Of a DNA stretch of 64,000 nucleotides, positions 29,922 to 39,822 are shown in pieces; positions within the stretch are counted from its first letter, which is position 1; every line of letters begins with the position of its first letter. The notes under the pieces were generated by a model that was not told the origin of the DNA, made no database searches, and saw only the letters and a list, made by a program, of their open reading frames with translations. A program made the translations under genes and the position numbers. The DNA lies in NCBI RefSeq assembly GCF_902825225.1, contig NZ_CADEAK010000003.1, positions 147,284-211,283 on the forward strand, read 5' to 3'. Source of the DNA: Bartonella vinsonii subsp. berkhoffii ATCC 51672. Its GTDB lineage: Bacteria > Pseudomonadota > Alphaproteobacteria > Rhizobiales > Rhizobiaceae.

Positions 29922-31352
29922 GTGTCCGTTATTACCCGATTTGCCCCCTCACCAACAGGTTTTCTTCATATCGGAGGGGCTCGTACGGCCCTCTTTAATT
30001 GGCTTTATGCCAAACATACTGGTGGTAAAATGCTTCTCCGTATTGAAGATACTGATCGAGAACGTTCGACAGAAGCAGCTGTAAAAGCCATTATAGATGG
30101 CTTGCACTGGATGGGACTGGACTATGATGGTGTCCCTATTTCGCAATTTGAACGAGCAGAACGTCATCGCCAAGTTGCTGAACAATTGGTAAAAGAAGGC
30201 AAAGCTTATTATTGTTATGCTTCTCCTGAAGAATTGGCTGAAATGCGTGAAAATGCCCGAGCAGAAGGGCGTCCACCACGTTATGATGGACGTTGGCGGG
30301 ATCGTAATATTTCTCAAGCTCCTAAAGACATCAAGCCTGTTATTCGCATTAAAGCACCCCAAGATGGAGAAACAATTGTGCATGACCGTGTTCAAGGTGA
30401 TGTTCGTTTTCCTAATAAAGATCTGGACGATTTTATCATTTTGCGTTCTGATGGTTCACCTACCTATATGCATGCCGTCGTCGTTGATGATCATGATATG
30501 AGTGTAACCCATATCATACGTGGTGATGATCATCTTACAAATGCAGCTCGTCAAACAATCATCTTCAATGCAATGGAGTGGAATATTCCTGTTATGGCAC
30601 ATATTCCACTTATCCATGGTGAAAATGGTGCAAAACTCTCAAAGCGGCATGGTGCATTAGGTGTCGATGCCTATCGCACAATGGGATACCTTCCTGCTGC
30701 GTTGCGTAATTACCTCGTCCGTCTAGGATGGAGCCATGGTGATAATGAACTCATGTCACTCGAAGATATGATTTCTTGGTTTGATATTGATGATATTAAT
30801 AAAGGTGCAGCCCGTTTTGATCTCAAAAAGCTCGATGCTATCAATGGACACTATATACGCACAAGCAATGATCAAGACCTCTTTGAGGCTGCTCTTAACA
30901 TTTTACCAGAAATTGAAGATAAATTACAAATAATGAAAAGGCTCGATGAAAAAGCCCGTACTCAATTTTTAAAAGCGATCCCCAATTTGAAAGAACGTTC
31001 AAAAACACTATGCGAACTCATTGACAATGCCTCCTTCATTTTTGCACAAAGGCCATTACAGCTTGATGAAAAAGCACAAATGCTTCTAAATAAAAATGGA
31101 CAGTCCATTTTAAAGGGTCTTTATCTTACCCTGAAAGCATGCCCCTCTTGGGAATCAAAAACGCTCGATGAAGCTCTCCGATCTTATGCACAAACACAGG
31201 ATCTGAAATTTGGCTCTATTGCTCAACCTCTTCGAGCTGTTCTCACAGGACGCACAACATCACCTGGAGTTTTTGATGTTCTCCTTTTATTGGGACGAGA
31301 TGAATCTCTCAACCGTATCAATGACCAACTCATAAAAACGACATGTACATAA
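29922..31352 (+). CDS. gltX: glutamate--tRNA ligase
   Basis: GluRS of 476 residues. GTG start at 29922 after AAAGGAAG gives an N-terminus [18 protein letters not shown] with the HIGH motif as HIGG, the insertion block [10 protein letters not shown] and KMSKS-type [10 protein letters not shown]. Divergent from comEC and upstream of gltA, the gene order common in alphaproteobacteria. It differs from the copy at 19574 in both signature motifs and is the more canonical in KLSKRHG. Confidence 0.95.
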   Translation: MSVITRFAPSPTGFLHIGGARTALFNWLYAKHTGGKMLLRIEDTDRERSTEAAVKAIIDGLHWMGLDYDGVPISQFERAERHRQVAEQLVKEGKAYYCYASPEELAEMRENARAEGRPPRYDGRWRDRNISQAPKDIKPVIRIKAPQDGETIVHDRVQGDVRFPNKDLDDFIILRSDGSPTYMHAVVVDDHDMSVTHIIRGDDHLTNAARQTIIFNAMEWNIPVMAHIPLIHGENGAKLSKRHGALGVDAYRTMGYLPAALRNYLVRLGWSHGDNELMSLEDMISWFDIDDINKGAARFDLKKLDAINGHYIRTSNDQDLFEAALNILPEIEDKLQIMKRLDEKARTQFLKAIPNLKERSKTLCELIDNASFIFAQRPLQLDEKAQMLLNKNGQSILKGLYLTLKACPSWESKTLDEALRSYAQTQDLKFGSIAQPLRAVLTGRTTSPGVFDVLLLLGRDESLNRINDQLIKTTCT

Positions 31353-31894
31353 CTTATCAACGGGATGCGTATTATGATCAAGATTTTGATTTTAAAATAA
31401 TTTGTTGTTTCACATATTTAATGAGAGAGCTGAATGCTGGAAGATTTTCTTATTTTAACGCATAGTAAATTTAAAAACTGTACGCTTACTTTTACAAAAG
31501 AAATCTATGTCTGGATACAAACATTTAAAAATAGATGTGAAAATGCCTCTTAAGTATCTATGCCAAGATCAATCATAACATTGAAAGGTGGTAGATTAAC
31601 GACGCTGCTGGTTCATTCTTGATAAGCTTAAAAACAGTAGCGTCTATTGGATTTTACATTATACCATTCACGTACCAATGCTTCCATACAAAATAAAAAT
31701 TATCTTTTCTCTTGAGTTATTAAAATATACATTTTCTAAAATTACAGATAAAAAGTATTTTTTAGATTGCATGTGTCATCTTTTAGGGTAAATCTACCCT
31801 TCAATACAGGAGGAGAAGCTTCCATGATATATCTCCCCACTTGATAAAGCAAAATCTTGATTTTTAGAAGCGGAGGATCTGAAAGGAATATCTA
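31353..31894. other. gltX-gltA intergenic region
   Basis: No gene. It holds an imperfect 10-bp stem (31601-31610 with 31635-31644, one mismatch) and a perfect 6-bp hairpin (AGGGTA-AATC-TACCCT, 31785-31800) about 95 bases before gltA. The gltA promoter and leader lie here. Confidence 0.4.
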
Positions 31895-33190
31895 ATGTCT
31901 GAGAATAAAACATATATTACAGTGAATGATAAAAAAATAGAACTTCCAGTGCGTAAAGGTACTCTTGGTCCTGATGTTATTGAAATTGCTTCTCTTTACA
32001 AACAAACCGATACTTTTACTTACGATCCTGGCTTTACATCAACTGCTTCTTGTGAATCAAAAATCACGTACATTGATGGTAATAAAGGAGTATTGCTTTA
32101 TCGCGGTTATCCTATCGAGCAACTGGCTGAAAAAGGGGACTTTCTCGAAAGCTGCTACCTTTTACTTTACGGTGAACTCCCAACACAACAGGAAAAAAGT
32201 GACTTTGATCGTTGTATCATGCAGCACACGATGGTACACGAGCAATTTGCGCGCTTCTTTCATGGTTTCCGTCGCGACTCGCATCCTATGGCTGTCATGG
32301 TTGCGTGCCTTGGAGCTATGTCAGCATTCTATCACGACTCGATTGATATCATAGATCCTCAACAAAGAATGATTGCTTCTGTTCGCCTCATCTCAAAAGT
32401 TCCCACTCTTGCTGCTATGGCTTATAAATACAGTATCGGGCAAGCATTTGTTTATCCACGTAATGATCTTAGTTACGCTGCCAATTTCCTCCGTATGTGT
32501 TTTTCTGTTCCATGTGAAGAATACAAAACCAACCCTGTACTCACACGAGCAATGGATCGAATCTTTATCCTTCATGCAGATCACGAACAAAATGCTTCTA
32601 CATCCACTGTACGCCTTGCTGGGTCATCAGGCGCTAATCCATTTGCATGTATCGCTGCAGGTGTTGCTTGTCTTTGGGGCCCCGCACATGGTGGAGCCAA
32701 TGAAGCATGCCTAAAGATGCTACTAGAAATAGGTTCTGTTAAGAGAATTCCTGAATTTATTGCACGTGCAAAAGATAAAAATGATCCTTTCCGTCTTATG
32801 GGATTTGGTCATCGAGTCTATAAAAATTATGATCCACGTGCAAAAATCATGCAAAAAACCTGCCATGAGGTTCTAAAAGAACTCAACATTCAAAATGATC
32901 CACTTCTTGATATCGCTATAGAACTGGAAAAAATCGCCTTAAATGATGAATATTTTGTTGAAAAAAAGCTTTATCCGAATGTCGATTTCTATTCTGGCAT
33001 TACGTTAAAAGCTTTAGGATTTCCAACCGAAATGTTTACTGTTCTTTTTGCATTAGCACGTAGTGTAGGTTGGGTTGCGCAATGGAAAGAAATGATTGAA
33101 GATCCTGCACAAAAGATTGGTCGTCCTCGCCAACTTTATACAGGTTATACTATGCGCGAATATATTCCCATAGAAAAACGTATAAGTTAA
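31895..33190 (+). CDS. gltA: citrate synthase (type II)
   Basis: Condenses acetyl-CoA with oxaloacetate. 431 residues. Catalytic and binding motifs are [21 protein letters not shown] and [14 protein letters not shown], with the C-terminal Asp region in YPNVDFYSG. The start ATG has GGAGG about 15 bases upstream and AAGGAA at 6-9 bases. The gene is the standard Bartonella typing marker; its sequence reads as Bartonella but I do not assign a species. Followed by a 12-bp stem terminator. Confidence 0.96.
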   Translation: MSENKTYITVNDKKIELPVRKGTLGPDVIEIASLYKQTDTFTYDPGFTSTASCESKITYIDGNKGVLLYRGYPIEQLAEKGDFLESCYLLLYGELPTQQEKSDFDRCIMQHTMVHEQFARFFHGFRRDSHPMAVMVACLGAMSAFYHDSIDIIDPQQRMIASVRLISKVPTLAAMAYKYSIGQAFVYPRNDLSYAANFLRMCFSVPCEEYKTNPVLTRAMDRIFILHADHEQNASTSTVRLAGSSGANPFACIAAGVACLWGPAHGGANEACLKMLLEIGSVKRIPEFIARAKDKNDPFRLMGFGHRVYKNYDPRAKIMQKTCHEVLKELNIQNDPLLDIAIELEKIALNDEYFVEKKLYPNVDFYSGITLKALGFPTEMFTVLFALARSVGWVAQWKEMIEDPAQKIGRPRQLYTGYTMREYIPIEKRIS

Positions 33191-33210
33191 ATGAAGTTAA
33201 AAAACCAAAT

Positions 33211-33240
33211 AATAAAGCTTCAATTTACTGAAGCTTTATT
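33211..33240 (+). terminator. terminator-like hairpin after gltA
   Basis: A perfect 12-bp stem, AATAAAGCTTCA paired with TGAAGCTTTATT, six-base loop, 20 bases after the gltA stop. The T-run is short (TTATT, then GTAAATG). Confidence 0.65.
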
Positions 33241-33430
33241 GTAAATGACTCGATGGTAAAATCTAACAGTGTTTTTTATAAACCTTGATTTTGAAACCCT
33301 TTTTGCAAGTAAGACCATCATAGAGGTTGTGCAGAAAATTTTCTGATAATTTTTCTCAATAAATCAATAAAATTGAGAATGCTCTTTGTTCATACGAGGA
33401 TAATAATAGCAGAATGAACTTAAATAGATT

Positions 33431-34309
33431 TTTGCATTGCTCCAGAAGAGCTTACAAATTATAAAAAACGTGATAGTCTTATATTTTCCCGCTTATCCAA
33501 CAGGAGACCATAATGAAATTATTAGCAGTCGCTCTTATAATAAGCACAATATTGTTCAGCCCGTCTGCTAATGCCCAAACGCTGAAAATTGCAAGTGATG
33601 CCTCCTATCCCCCATTTAGTTACATTGACTCAAATAATAAACTTCAGGGTTTTGATATTGATATATCTTATGCACTTTGTCAAAAAATGAATGTCAAATG
33701 TATTCTTATCACTCAAGATTTTGAGGGAATGATTCCCGGTCTTCTTGCAAAAAAATATGATGCGATCATTTCTTCCCTTGCTCCTACACAAGAACGCTTG
33801 CAAAAGATTGACTTCACAGATCCTTACTACAACACAGAATTGGCTGTTATTGTTAGCAAAGTTTCAGCCATTAAAGAGATCTCGGCAGAAGCTTTTAAAG
33901 GTAAAAATCTTGGTGTGCAATCAAATACAACACAAGCCGCGTATGCAGAAGATCATTATTCCTCTGAAGGGGTAAATATCAAATTCTATCCGACAACAAT
34001 AGAAGTTAATCGTGATCTTTTAAACCATCGGCTTGATGCCGTTATCGTTGATAAACTGCAAGCATTAAACTGGCTCGAAAATGAAGGAAACGATTGTTGC
34101 CAACTTCTAGGAACTTTGGAAGAAACAAAATTTCCTATTGCAATTGCTCTACGTCAAAACAATAATGATCTTAAAAACAAATTTAATAAGGCGATAAAAG
34201 AAATCCGTTTGGATGGAACTTATGATAAAATCATGAAGAAGTATTTTTCGTTCGATATTTATTAAATATCAATATGTATTAGAATTAAGCAAATTGTTTA
34301 TTTTTAAAA
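33431..34309 (+). repeat. tandem duplication, copy 1 (binding-protein gene)
   Basis: About 880 bp that recur at 34569-35448: 80 bp upstream sequence with the RBS, the whole binding-protein gene, and about 45 bp beyond its stop. The two copies are separated by about 260 unrelated bases. A one-base indel lies in the upstream part. Confidence 0.9.
33513..34265 (+). CDS. polar amino acid ABC transporter substrate-binding protein, copy 1
   Basis: Periplasmic receptor (SBP family 3) of a HisJ/ArtJ-type importer, 250 residues. Signal peptide 1-21 ending ANA. The family block ASYPPFSY is followed by GFDIDISYALC and the loop RLQKIDFTDPYYNTELAV. AGGAGA precedes the ATG. It is the first of two tandem copies feeding the permease and ATPase genes downstream. 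Protein differences from copy 2 are few: SDA versus NEG before SYPPF, SSLAP versus ASLAL, and FDIY versus YGLY at the end. Basic amino acids, His or Glu/Gln are all possible ligands. Confidence 0.9.
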   Translation: MKLLAVALIISTILFSPSANAQTLKIASDASYPPFSYIDSNNKLQGFDIDISYALCQKMNVKCILITQDFEGMIPGLLAKKYDAIISSLAPTQERLQKIDFTDPYYNTELAVIVSKVSAIKEISAEAFKGKNLGVQSNTTQAAYAEDHYSSEGVNIKFYPTTIEVNRDLLNHRLDAVIVDKLQALNWLENEGNDCCQLLGTLEETKFPIAIALRQNNNDLKNKFNKAIKEIRLDGTYDKIMKKYFSFDIY

Positions 34310-34651
34310 ACATTCATATTGATTAAAAGATCAGTTCTTATATGTTCTTCGATAGCTAAATTCTTCTTCGTGCTTTCATTGCATAACCTTTTCTCAAAGC
34401 TAAATTTTTGGTTTTTTTTTTGAATAAAATGATAAAGATAAATCATCTCATGAAAAATAATCTATAAATATGATTAATGAAAAAGCTTTTCCTTCTCTAA
34501 AGTTTATCATAGCGACATTCATAAAAGATTTTCATTGTCATGATATCAAAATGAACACTCCTAAATTTTTTGCATTGCTCCCAGAAGAGCTTACGGATTA
34601 TAAAAAACATGACAGTCTTATATTTTCCCGCTTATCCAACAGGAGACCATA
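34266..34651. other. spacer between duplicate binding-protein genes
   Basis: A 60-codon frame (34470-34652) runs to TAATG at the second ATG; its last 27 codons are in the duplicated leader. In copy 1 the frame is broken by a one-base difference, so coding is doubtful. The second gene promoter probably lies here. Confidence 0.35.
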
Positions 34652-35448
34652 ATGAAATTATTAGCAGTCGCTCTTATAATAAGCACAATATTGTTCAGCC
34701 CATCTGCCAATGCTCAAACGTTGAAAATTGCGAATGAAGGCTCCTACCCCCCATTTAGTTACATTGACTCAAATAATAAACTTCAGGGTTTTGATATTGA
34801 TATATCTTATGCACTTTGTCAAAAAATGAACGTCAAATGTATTCTTATCACTCAAGATTTTGAGGGAATGATTCCTGGTCTTCTTGCAAAAAAATATGAC
34901 GCGATTATCGCTTCCCTTGCACTCACACAAGAGCGCTTACAAAAGATTGACTTCACAGATCCTTACTACAACACAGAATTGGCTGTTATTGTTAGCAAAG
35001 TTTCAGCCATTAAAGAGATCTCGGCAGAAGCTTTTAAAGGTAAAAATCTTGGTGTGCAATCAAATACAACACAAGCCGCGTATGCAGAAGATCATTATTC
35101 CTCTGAAGGGGTAAATATCAAATTCTATCCGACAACAATAGAAGTTAATCGTGATCTTTTAAACCATCGGCTTGATGCCGTTATCGTTGATAAACTGCAA
35201 GCATTAAACTGGCTCGAAAATGAAGGAAACGATTGTTGCCAACTTCTAGGAACTTTGGAAGAAACAAAATTTCCTATTGCAATTGCTCTACGTCAAAACA
35301 ATAATGATCTTAAAAACAAATTTAATAAAGCGATAAAAGAAATCCGTTTGGATGGAACTTATGATAAAATCATGAAAAAGTATTTTTCATACGGTCTTTA
35401 TTAAAGATCAATATGGATTAAAATTGAAAAAACTGTTTATTTCTAAAA
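34569..35448 (+). repeat. tandem duplication, copy 2
   Basis: Partner of 33431-34309. I read about 380 consecutive identical bases in the gene body (from about 33808 and 34947), whereas the signal-peptide end and the 3' end differ at several positions. This uneven spread suggests homogenisation by gene conversion. Confidence 0.88.
34652..35404 (+). CDS. polar amino acid ABC transporter substrate-binding protein, copy 2
   Basis: Second 250-residue binding protein, nearly identical to copy 1, with the same signal peptide and RBS. Differences fall near the first ligand-contact segment (NEGSYPPF instead of SDASYPPF) and ASLALTQ instead of SSLAPTQ, so ligand affinity could differ slightly. It lies about 75 bases upstream of the first permease gene and is probably the copy most tightly co-transcribed with the membrane components. 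Confidence 0.9.
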   Translation: MKLLAVALIISTILFSPSANAQTLKIANEGSYPPFSYIDSNNKLQGFDIDISYALCQKMNVKCILITQDFEGMIPGLLAKKYDAIIASLALTQERLQKIDFTDPYYNTELAVIVSKVSAIKEISAEAFKGKNLGVQSNTTQAAYAEDHYSSEGVNIKFYPTTIEVNRDLLNHRLDAVIVDKLQALNWLENEGNDCCQLLGTLEETKFPIAIALRQNNNDLKNKFNKAIKEIRLDGTYDKIMKKYFSYGLY

Positions 35449-35479
35449 TATTATCTAACTCTTTATGAGGAGTGCAAGA

Positions 35480-36199
35480 ATGATTGAAAGTTTAGCATTG
35501 CTATCATTTAGCAATGGTGGATGGGGTGCAGTTATACTTTCTAGTGCGGGAATAACATTATCACTGGCTTTGTGTTGTGGGCTCTTGGGACTGCCTCTAG
35601 GACTTCTGGGTGCAGTGATGATTGGATCCAATATTAACACAGCAAGAGCTATAGCAACCCTTTTTTCATCAGTATTCCGCAGCTTACCAGAGCTTTTGAC
35701 CTTATTTTTAGTTTACTATGGCTTGCAAAATATTATTCAAATTGTTCTTGATTATTTTAATATCGAAATAGTGTTTAGTATCAATGCTTTTGTTGCCGGT
35801 GTTGTTGCACTCAGTATGGTGCTTGCAGCTTTTTCTTGTGAAGTTTGGCTTGGAGCATTTAATGTTTTTGATAAAGGACAATATGAAGCAGCGAAAGCTC
35901 TGGGACTTTCAAAATCGACTACATTTTTTCGTATTGTTTTTCCTCAACTGTTCCGAAATGCCTTGCCAGGACTTTCTAATAATTGGCTTACTCTACTCAA
36001 AGATACATCCCTCGTGTCAACCATTTCACTTGTGGATCTCATGCGACAGATAAATTTAGCAGTTGCTGCAACTGATAAACCTATGCTGTTTTATCTTGTG
36101 GCATGCTTACTTTATTTGTTATTTTCGGCATTTTTTTCTGCAATCCTCCACACTTTGGAAACATATACTCAAGCGGGATATAGAAAGGTGTTGAACTGA
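35480..36199 (+). CDS. amino acid ABC transporter permease (HisQ/ArtQ-like)
   Basis: Inner-membrane subunit, 239 residues from the ATG at 35480 (GAGGAG upstream); the frame extends 15 bases further up. About five helices. The coupling EAA loop is YEAAKALGLSKSTTFFRIVF followed by LP. The stop overlaps the next start by one base (TGATG). It forms a heterodimer with the next product. Confidence 0.9.
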   Translation: MIESLALLSFSNGGWGAVILSSAGITLSLALCCGLLGLPLGLLGAVMIGSNINTARAIATLFSSVFRSLPELLTLFLVYYGLQNIIQIVLDYFNIEIVFSINAFVAGVVALSMVLAAFSCEVWLGAFNVFDKGQYEAAKALGLSKSTTFFRIVFPQLFRNALPGLSNNWLTLLKDTSLVSTISLVDLMRQINLAVAATDKPMLFYLVACLLYLLFSAFFSAILHTLETYTQAGYRKVLN

Positions 36200-36906
36200 T
36201 GATTCCCGAGTGGCTTTATTTCCTTTTTAATCCTACTCTTCTAAACCGTTATGGGCCCAAATTTATTGATGGCCTTATTATTACTTTTGAGCTTGTTTTT
36301 ATTGCTTGTTCTATTGGTTTTTTCCTTGGGATGCTTATCACGTTTGCACGTTTATCAAATAATAGGTTTCTGCAATATTCTGCATATGCTTATGTTTATT
36401 TTTTTCGCGGATCTCCTCTACTAGCCCAGCTCTTCCTTTTTTACTACGGACTTGGTTCAATGAACAATTTCTGGCAACAGGTTGGCTTATGGTGGTTCTT
36501 TCAAAACGCATGGTATTGTTGCCTTTTCATTTTTGCACTCAATTCTGCTGCCTATCAATCTGAAATCTTTAAAGGAAGTTTTCTCTCTGTAAAAATTGGA
36601 CAACGTGAAGCATCAAAAGCCTTAGGGTTGAGTCGCTCTGTAACATTTTTTAGAGTTATTCTTCCGCAAGCAATGGTCATAGCATTACGCCCTTTAGGAA
36701 ATGAATTGATTTTAATGATTAAATCCAGTGCCATTGCCTCACTGGTTACTGTTTATGATTTAATGGGTATTGCCAAGCTTACTTATTCACGTACATTCGA
36801 TTTCCAAGTTTACGTTTGGGCCGCTCTTATTTATCTTCTTATCGTTGAACTCATTCGTCGTTTTGTTATTTTTATCGAAAATCGTCTAACCCGATATTTA
36901 CGGTAA
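36199..36906 (+). CDS. amino acid ABC transporter permease (HisM/ArtM-like)
   Basis: Second membrane subunit, 235 residues with five predicted helices, the family motif FFRGSPLLAQLFLFYYG and an EAA loop REASKALGLSRSVTFFRVIL. Start at TGATG, translationally coupled to the first permease gene. The ATPase gene follows after 61 bases. Confidence 0.92.
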   Translation: MIPEWLYFLFNPTLLNRYGPKFIDGLIITFELVFIACSIGFFLGMLITFARLSNNRFLQYSAYAYVYFFRGSPLLAQLFLFYYGLGSMNNFWQQVGLWWFFQNAWYCCLFIFALNSAAYQSEIFKGSFLSVKIGQREASKALGLSRSVTFFRVILPQAMVIALRPLGNELILMIKSSAIASLVTVYDLMGIAKLTYSRTFDFQVYVWAALIYLLIVELIRRFVIFIENRLTRYLR

Positions 36907-36967
36907 AGAAAATGATCGCAAAAACCTTTACCAAATCAAAATGTTCAATTAAGCAACTTATTTATTA

Positions 36968-37759
36968 ATGAAAGAATATAATAAGATGAATTTGGAAAAT
37001 AATAAATTTGTTCATACTACTCAAAACTCCGTAATTTCTATTCGGAATTTAAATAAATGGTATGGAGATTTCCAAGTACTTTATGATATTAATTTCGATG
37101 TTCAAATTGGCGAACGCATTGTTATCTGTGGTCCTTCCGGATCAGGGAAATCAACTTTAATTCGTTGTATTAATCAATTAGAAAAAGCACAAAAAGGTTC
37201 AATTTGCGTTCATAATATTGATATTCATGCTGCACCTCTATACCAGCAAAAAAATGTTCTCCGTAAAATAGGAATGGTCTTTCAGAACTTTAACTTATTC
37301 CCCCATATGAGCGTTATGCAAAATTGCATTTTAGCACCCATGACAGTTCAAGGACTTTCTAAAAAACAAGCAAAAGAACGGGCCATTCGTTATCTTACAG
37401 ATGTTGGAATTGAAAAACACTGTAACAAATACCCTTTACAACTTTCTGGTGGACAACAACAGCGTGTTGCGATTGCTCGTGCCCTTTGTATGGAACCTGA
37501 AGTGATGCTTTTTGATGAACCAACATCAGCTCTTGATCCAGAAAGCGTTGGAGAAGTTTTAGAAGTCATGGTCCAATTAGCAAATACAGGGATGACAATG
37601 CTTTGTGTTACTCACGAAATGGGTTTTGCGCGCGAAGTTTCAGAAAGAATCCTTTTTCTAGAAAATGGAACGATTATTGAAGATACAGCCTCTGAAAAAT
37701 TTTTTACTAATCCTAAAAGCCAACGTGCTTGTGATTTTCTTGCTAAAATTAAACATTAA
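36968..37759 (+). CDS. amino acid ABC transporter ATPase (HisP/GlnQ-like)
   Basis: Energises the importer. 263 residues (or 257 if the ATG at 36986 is used; neither has a strong RBS). Walker [11 protein letters not shown]-loop [13 protein letters not shown], signature [15 protein letters not shown], Walker [15 protein letters not shown] and H-loop VTHEMGF. Its stop overlaps that of the converging lpxB gene, so no separate terminator fits between. Confidence 0.94.
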   Translation: MKEYNKMNLENNKFVHTTQNSVISIRNLNKWYGDFQVLYDINFDVQIGERIVICGPSGSGKSTLIRCINQLEKAQKGSICVHNIDIHAAPLYQQKNVLRKIGMVFQNFNLFPHMSVMQNCILAPMTVQGLSKKQAKERAIRYLTDVGIEKHCNKYPLQLSGGQQQRVAIARALCMEPEVMLFDEPTSALDPESVGEVLEVMVQLANTGMTMLCVTHEMGFAREVSERILFLENGTIIEDTASEKFFTNPKSQRACDFLAKIKH

Positions 37760-38955
37760 CCATCAAAGTTGTTTATTGATACAATTTGAGTCTTATCTTT
37801 TAAAAGAGTCATAATCGTTCGTGCACCAACAACCCCTGATGGTATTTGGGTTTTCATTTTTTGTTCCACCATCTCAAAAGCATCAAGTTGTGCCTGTCTC
37901 ACTAAAGAATTACACAAAATTTGCTCTATCTGCCTTGCTAACATGCCAGGACGTAAAAATTCATTAAAATATTCCGGAATAATAGGCTTATCAGAAATAA
38001 TATTGGGAAGAGCAGCACTCCACAACAGTATTTGGGGAAAAATGAATAATTTAGAAAAATAATCAAGTTTATAACAAAGAACCATGGGAATTTTTGCTAA
38101 TGCCAATTCAAGTGAGACCGTCCCCTGTGCCGCAAGTGCAACATCTGCTTGCGCAAAAGCATGCCATTTCTCCTTTTCACCAACAACAATTTCTACGTTG
38201 CTCTTCCAGCCTTGTACAAAATCACGAATCTCATCCACTAAATGTGGCAAAGTCGGTAAAATAATACGTAAATGAGGAACACGTTGTAGAAGAATTTCTA
38301 GTGCGTCTCGAAAAATTGGCATGAGATAGCGTATTTCTAAATTGCGTGATCCTGGCAAAAGAACTAATGTTGGCGATGATATTTCTTTACCATGCAAATG
38401 TTTTTTTTCTGATTGGATAGACAAGAGTGGAGGATGAACTAAAAGATGATGCCCAACATAAGTAGTAGGAGGGCCTCCTAAATCTCGTATAATCTTTTCT
38501 TCAAAAGGAAAAACTGCTAAAATATGGTCAACGAATTTGCGCATATCTTTAGCGCGCTTTGGGCGCCATGCCCAAACAGTGGGCGCAACATATTTAATAA
38601 TAGGAATAGAAGGGGCTAAAATACGCACCTTTTTTGCAACACGATGGGTAAAATCAGGACTGTCAATAATAATGAGACAATCAGGTTGTTCTTGTGCAAT
38701 AAATTTAGACAAATTGCGGATATGCATTAATAATAATGGTAGTTTTTTTAAAACTGCACCTAAACCTATTAAAGCAATATCATGAGGATCAAAAAAGCTT
38801 TTTAAACCTAGTGCCTTTAAATGCCTTCCACCAATGCCAATCAAATGAATGTTGCACCCTGTCTGTTGTGAGAGACAAGAAATTAAATCTGCTCCAAGTA
38901 AATCAGCAGATTCCTCTCCTGCAACAACAGCAATTTTTAAGGAACAATCATTCAT
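37756..38955 (-). CDS. lpxB: lipid-A-disaccharide synthase
   Basis: Joins UDP-2,3-diacylglucosamine and lipid X to make the lipid A disaccharide, at the inner membrane. 399 residues from the ATG at 38955. Motifs: AGEESADLLGADLI, FSDPHDIALIGLG-type sequence, YVAPTVWAWRPKRAKDM, LLPGSRNLEIRYLMP, and ALAAQGTVSLELAL. The start overlaps the end of lpxI by eight bases. Last gene of the bamA-lpxD-fabZ-lpxA-lpxI-lpxB run; its stop overlaps the ABC ATPase stop on the other strand. Confidence 0.95.
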   Translation of the reverse strand: MNDCSLKIAVVAGEESADLLGADLISCLSQQTGCNIHLIGIGGRHLKALGLKSFFDPHDIALIGLGAVLKKLPLLLMHIRNLSKFIAQEQPDCLIIIDSPDFTHRVAKKVRILAPSIPIIKYVAPTVWAWRPKRAKDMRKFVDHILAVFPFEEKIIRDLGGPPTTYVGHHLLVHPPLLSIQSEKKHLHGKEISSPTLVLLPGSRNLEIRYLMPIFRDALEILLQRVPHLRIILPTLPHLVDEIRDFVQGWKSNVEIVVGEKEKWHAFAQADVALAAQGTVSLELALAKIPMVLCYKLDYFSKLFIFPQILLWSAALPNIISDKPIIPEYFNEFLRPGMLARQIEQILCNSLVRQAQLDAFEMVEQKMKTQIPSGVVGARTIMTLLKDKTQIVSINNFDG

Positions 38956-39820
38956 GATCAAACTTTTCAAATGTTTCTATAAACAGAGAATATTTATTGG
39001 CTTTCTCTATCGTTGTTTTCACTGATAAAATTAAACTTTTATTTGCCTCAACCGCAATGCCAGATAATCCACTCTTTGTAATATTCATTATTGTCGCAGG
39101 TCCAATTGACGGTAAATCAACGCGATGATCTTGTTGTGGTTTTGCACATTTAACAAGAACACCGCCTTTAGGTGGAATTTGCCCTCTTTCGCGCATTTCA
39201 CAAATCCGCCAAAGCATATTATCAGTTCCCTCCGCTCCTTCAACCGCAACCACTCTCCCATCGATAGCCACAGCTGCTTGCCCAATATCTAATCGACCTA
39301 ACAGCTTTGCTGCTTCTACAGCTAGAAAAATATCTTTTTTCTCTTTTTGAGTAGCACGCCGTAAGGTGAGATTAAATTCTATTGGTGCTAAAAGATCCGG
39401 GACTATTTCGTGAGCGCCAAGTACACAAAAACCATGCGATTCAATAAGCCGTATAAAAGCTTTTAATAACGCATCATCCCCACCTCTCAAAGCCCTGATT
39501 AATTGAGGCAGAGCTAAAAATGTCGTCCAATCGAATCGTAATTGTGTAATAAGGGGCCGTTTTCTCACTCCACCTGCCAAAACAATATTACAAATTTCAG
39601 CTGTTTTTAAAATTTTAATGAGTCGCCCTAACTCTACAATTGATAACTCGCAATGCTCATAGCGATAAAGCACAGCATCAGCCTCACCACGCAAAAGTAT
39701 AAGAAAAGGATTTTGTCCATCCTTCTCAAGAGCCTGAGCAACACTGATCGGCAAAACACCATTTCCTGCTATAATAGCAGTGCGACCGGAAAGAAAACTT
39801 CTGGCACCAGAAACAGACAT
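38948..39820 (-). CDS. lpxI: UDP-2,3-diacylglucosamine pyrophosphatase LpxI
   Basis: Hydrolyses UDP-2,3-diacylglucosamine to lipid X; LpxI replaces LpxH in alphaproteobacteria. 290 residues. Recognisable DUF1009 blocks: AIIAGNGVLPISVA, LAGGVRKRP, GDDALLK, GRVVAVEGAEGTDNML and KCAKPQQDHRVDLPSIGP. The ATG at 39820 has AAGGA upstream. It starts just after the lpxA stop (tight coupling) and overlaps lpxB. Confidence 0.93.
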   Translation of the reverse strand: MSVSGARSFLSGRTAIIAGNGVLPISVAQALEKDGQNPFLILLRGEADAVLYRYEHCELSIVELGRLIKILKTAEICNIVLAGGVRKRPLITQLRFDWTTFLALPQLIRALRGGDDALLKAFIRLIESHGFCVLGAHEIVPDLLAPIEFNLTLRRATQKEKKDIFLAVEAAKLLGRLDIGQAAVAIDGRVVAVEGAEGTDNMLWRICEMRERGQIPPKGGVLVKCAKPQQDHRVDLPSIGPATIMNITKSGLSGIAVEANKSLILSVKTTIEKANKYSLFIETFEKFDHE

Positions 39821-39822
39821 TT

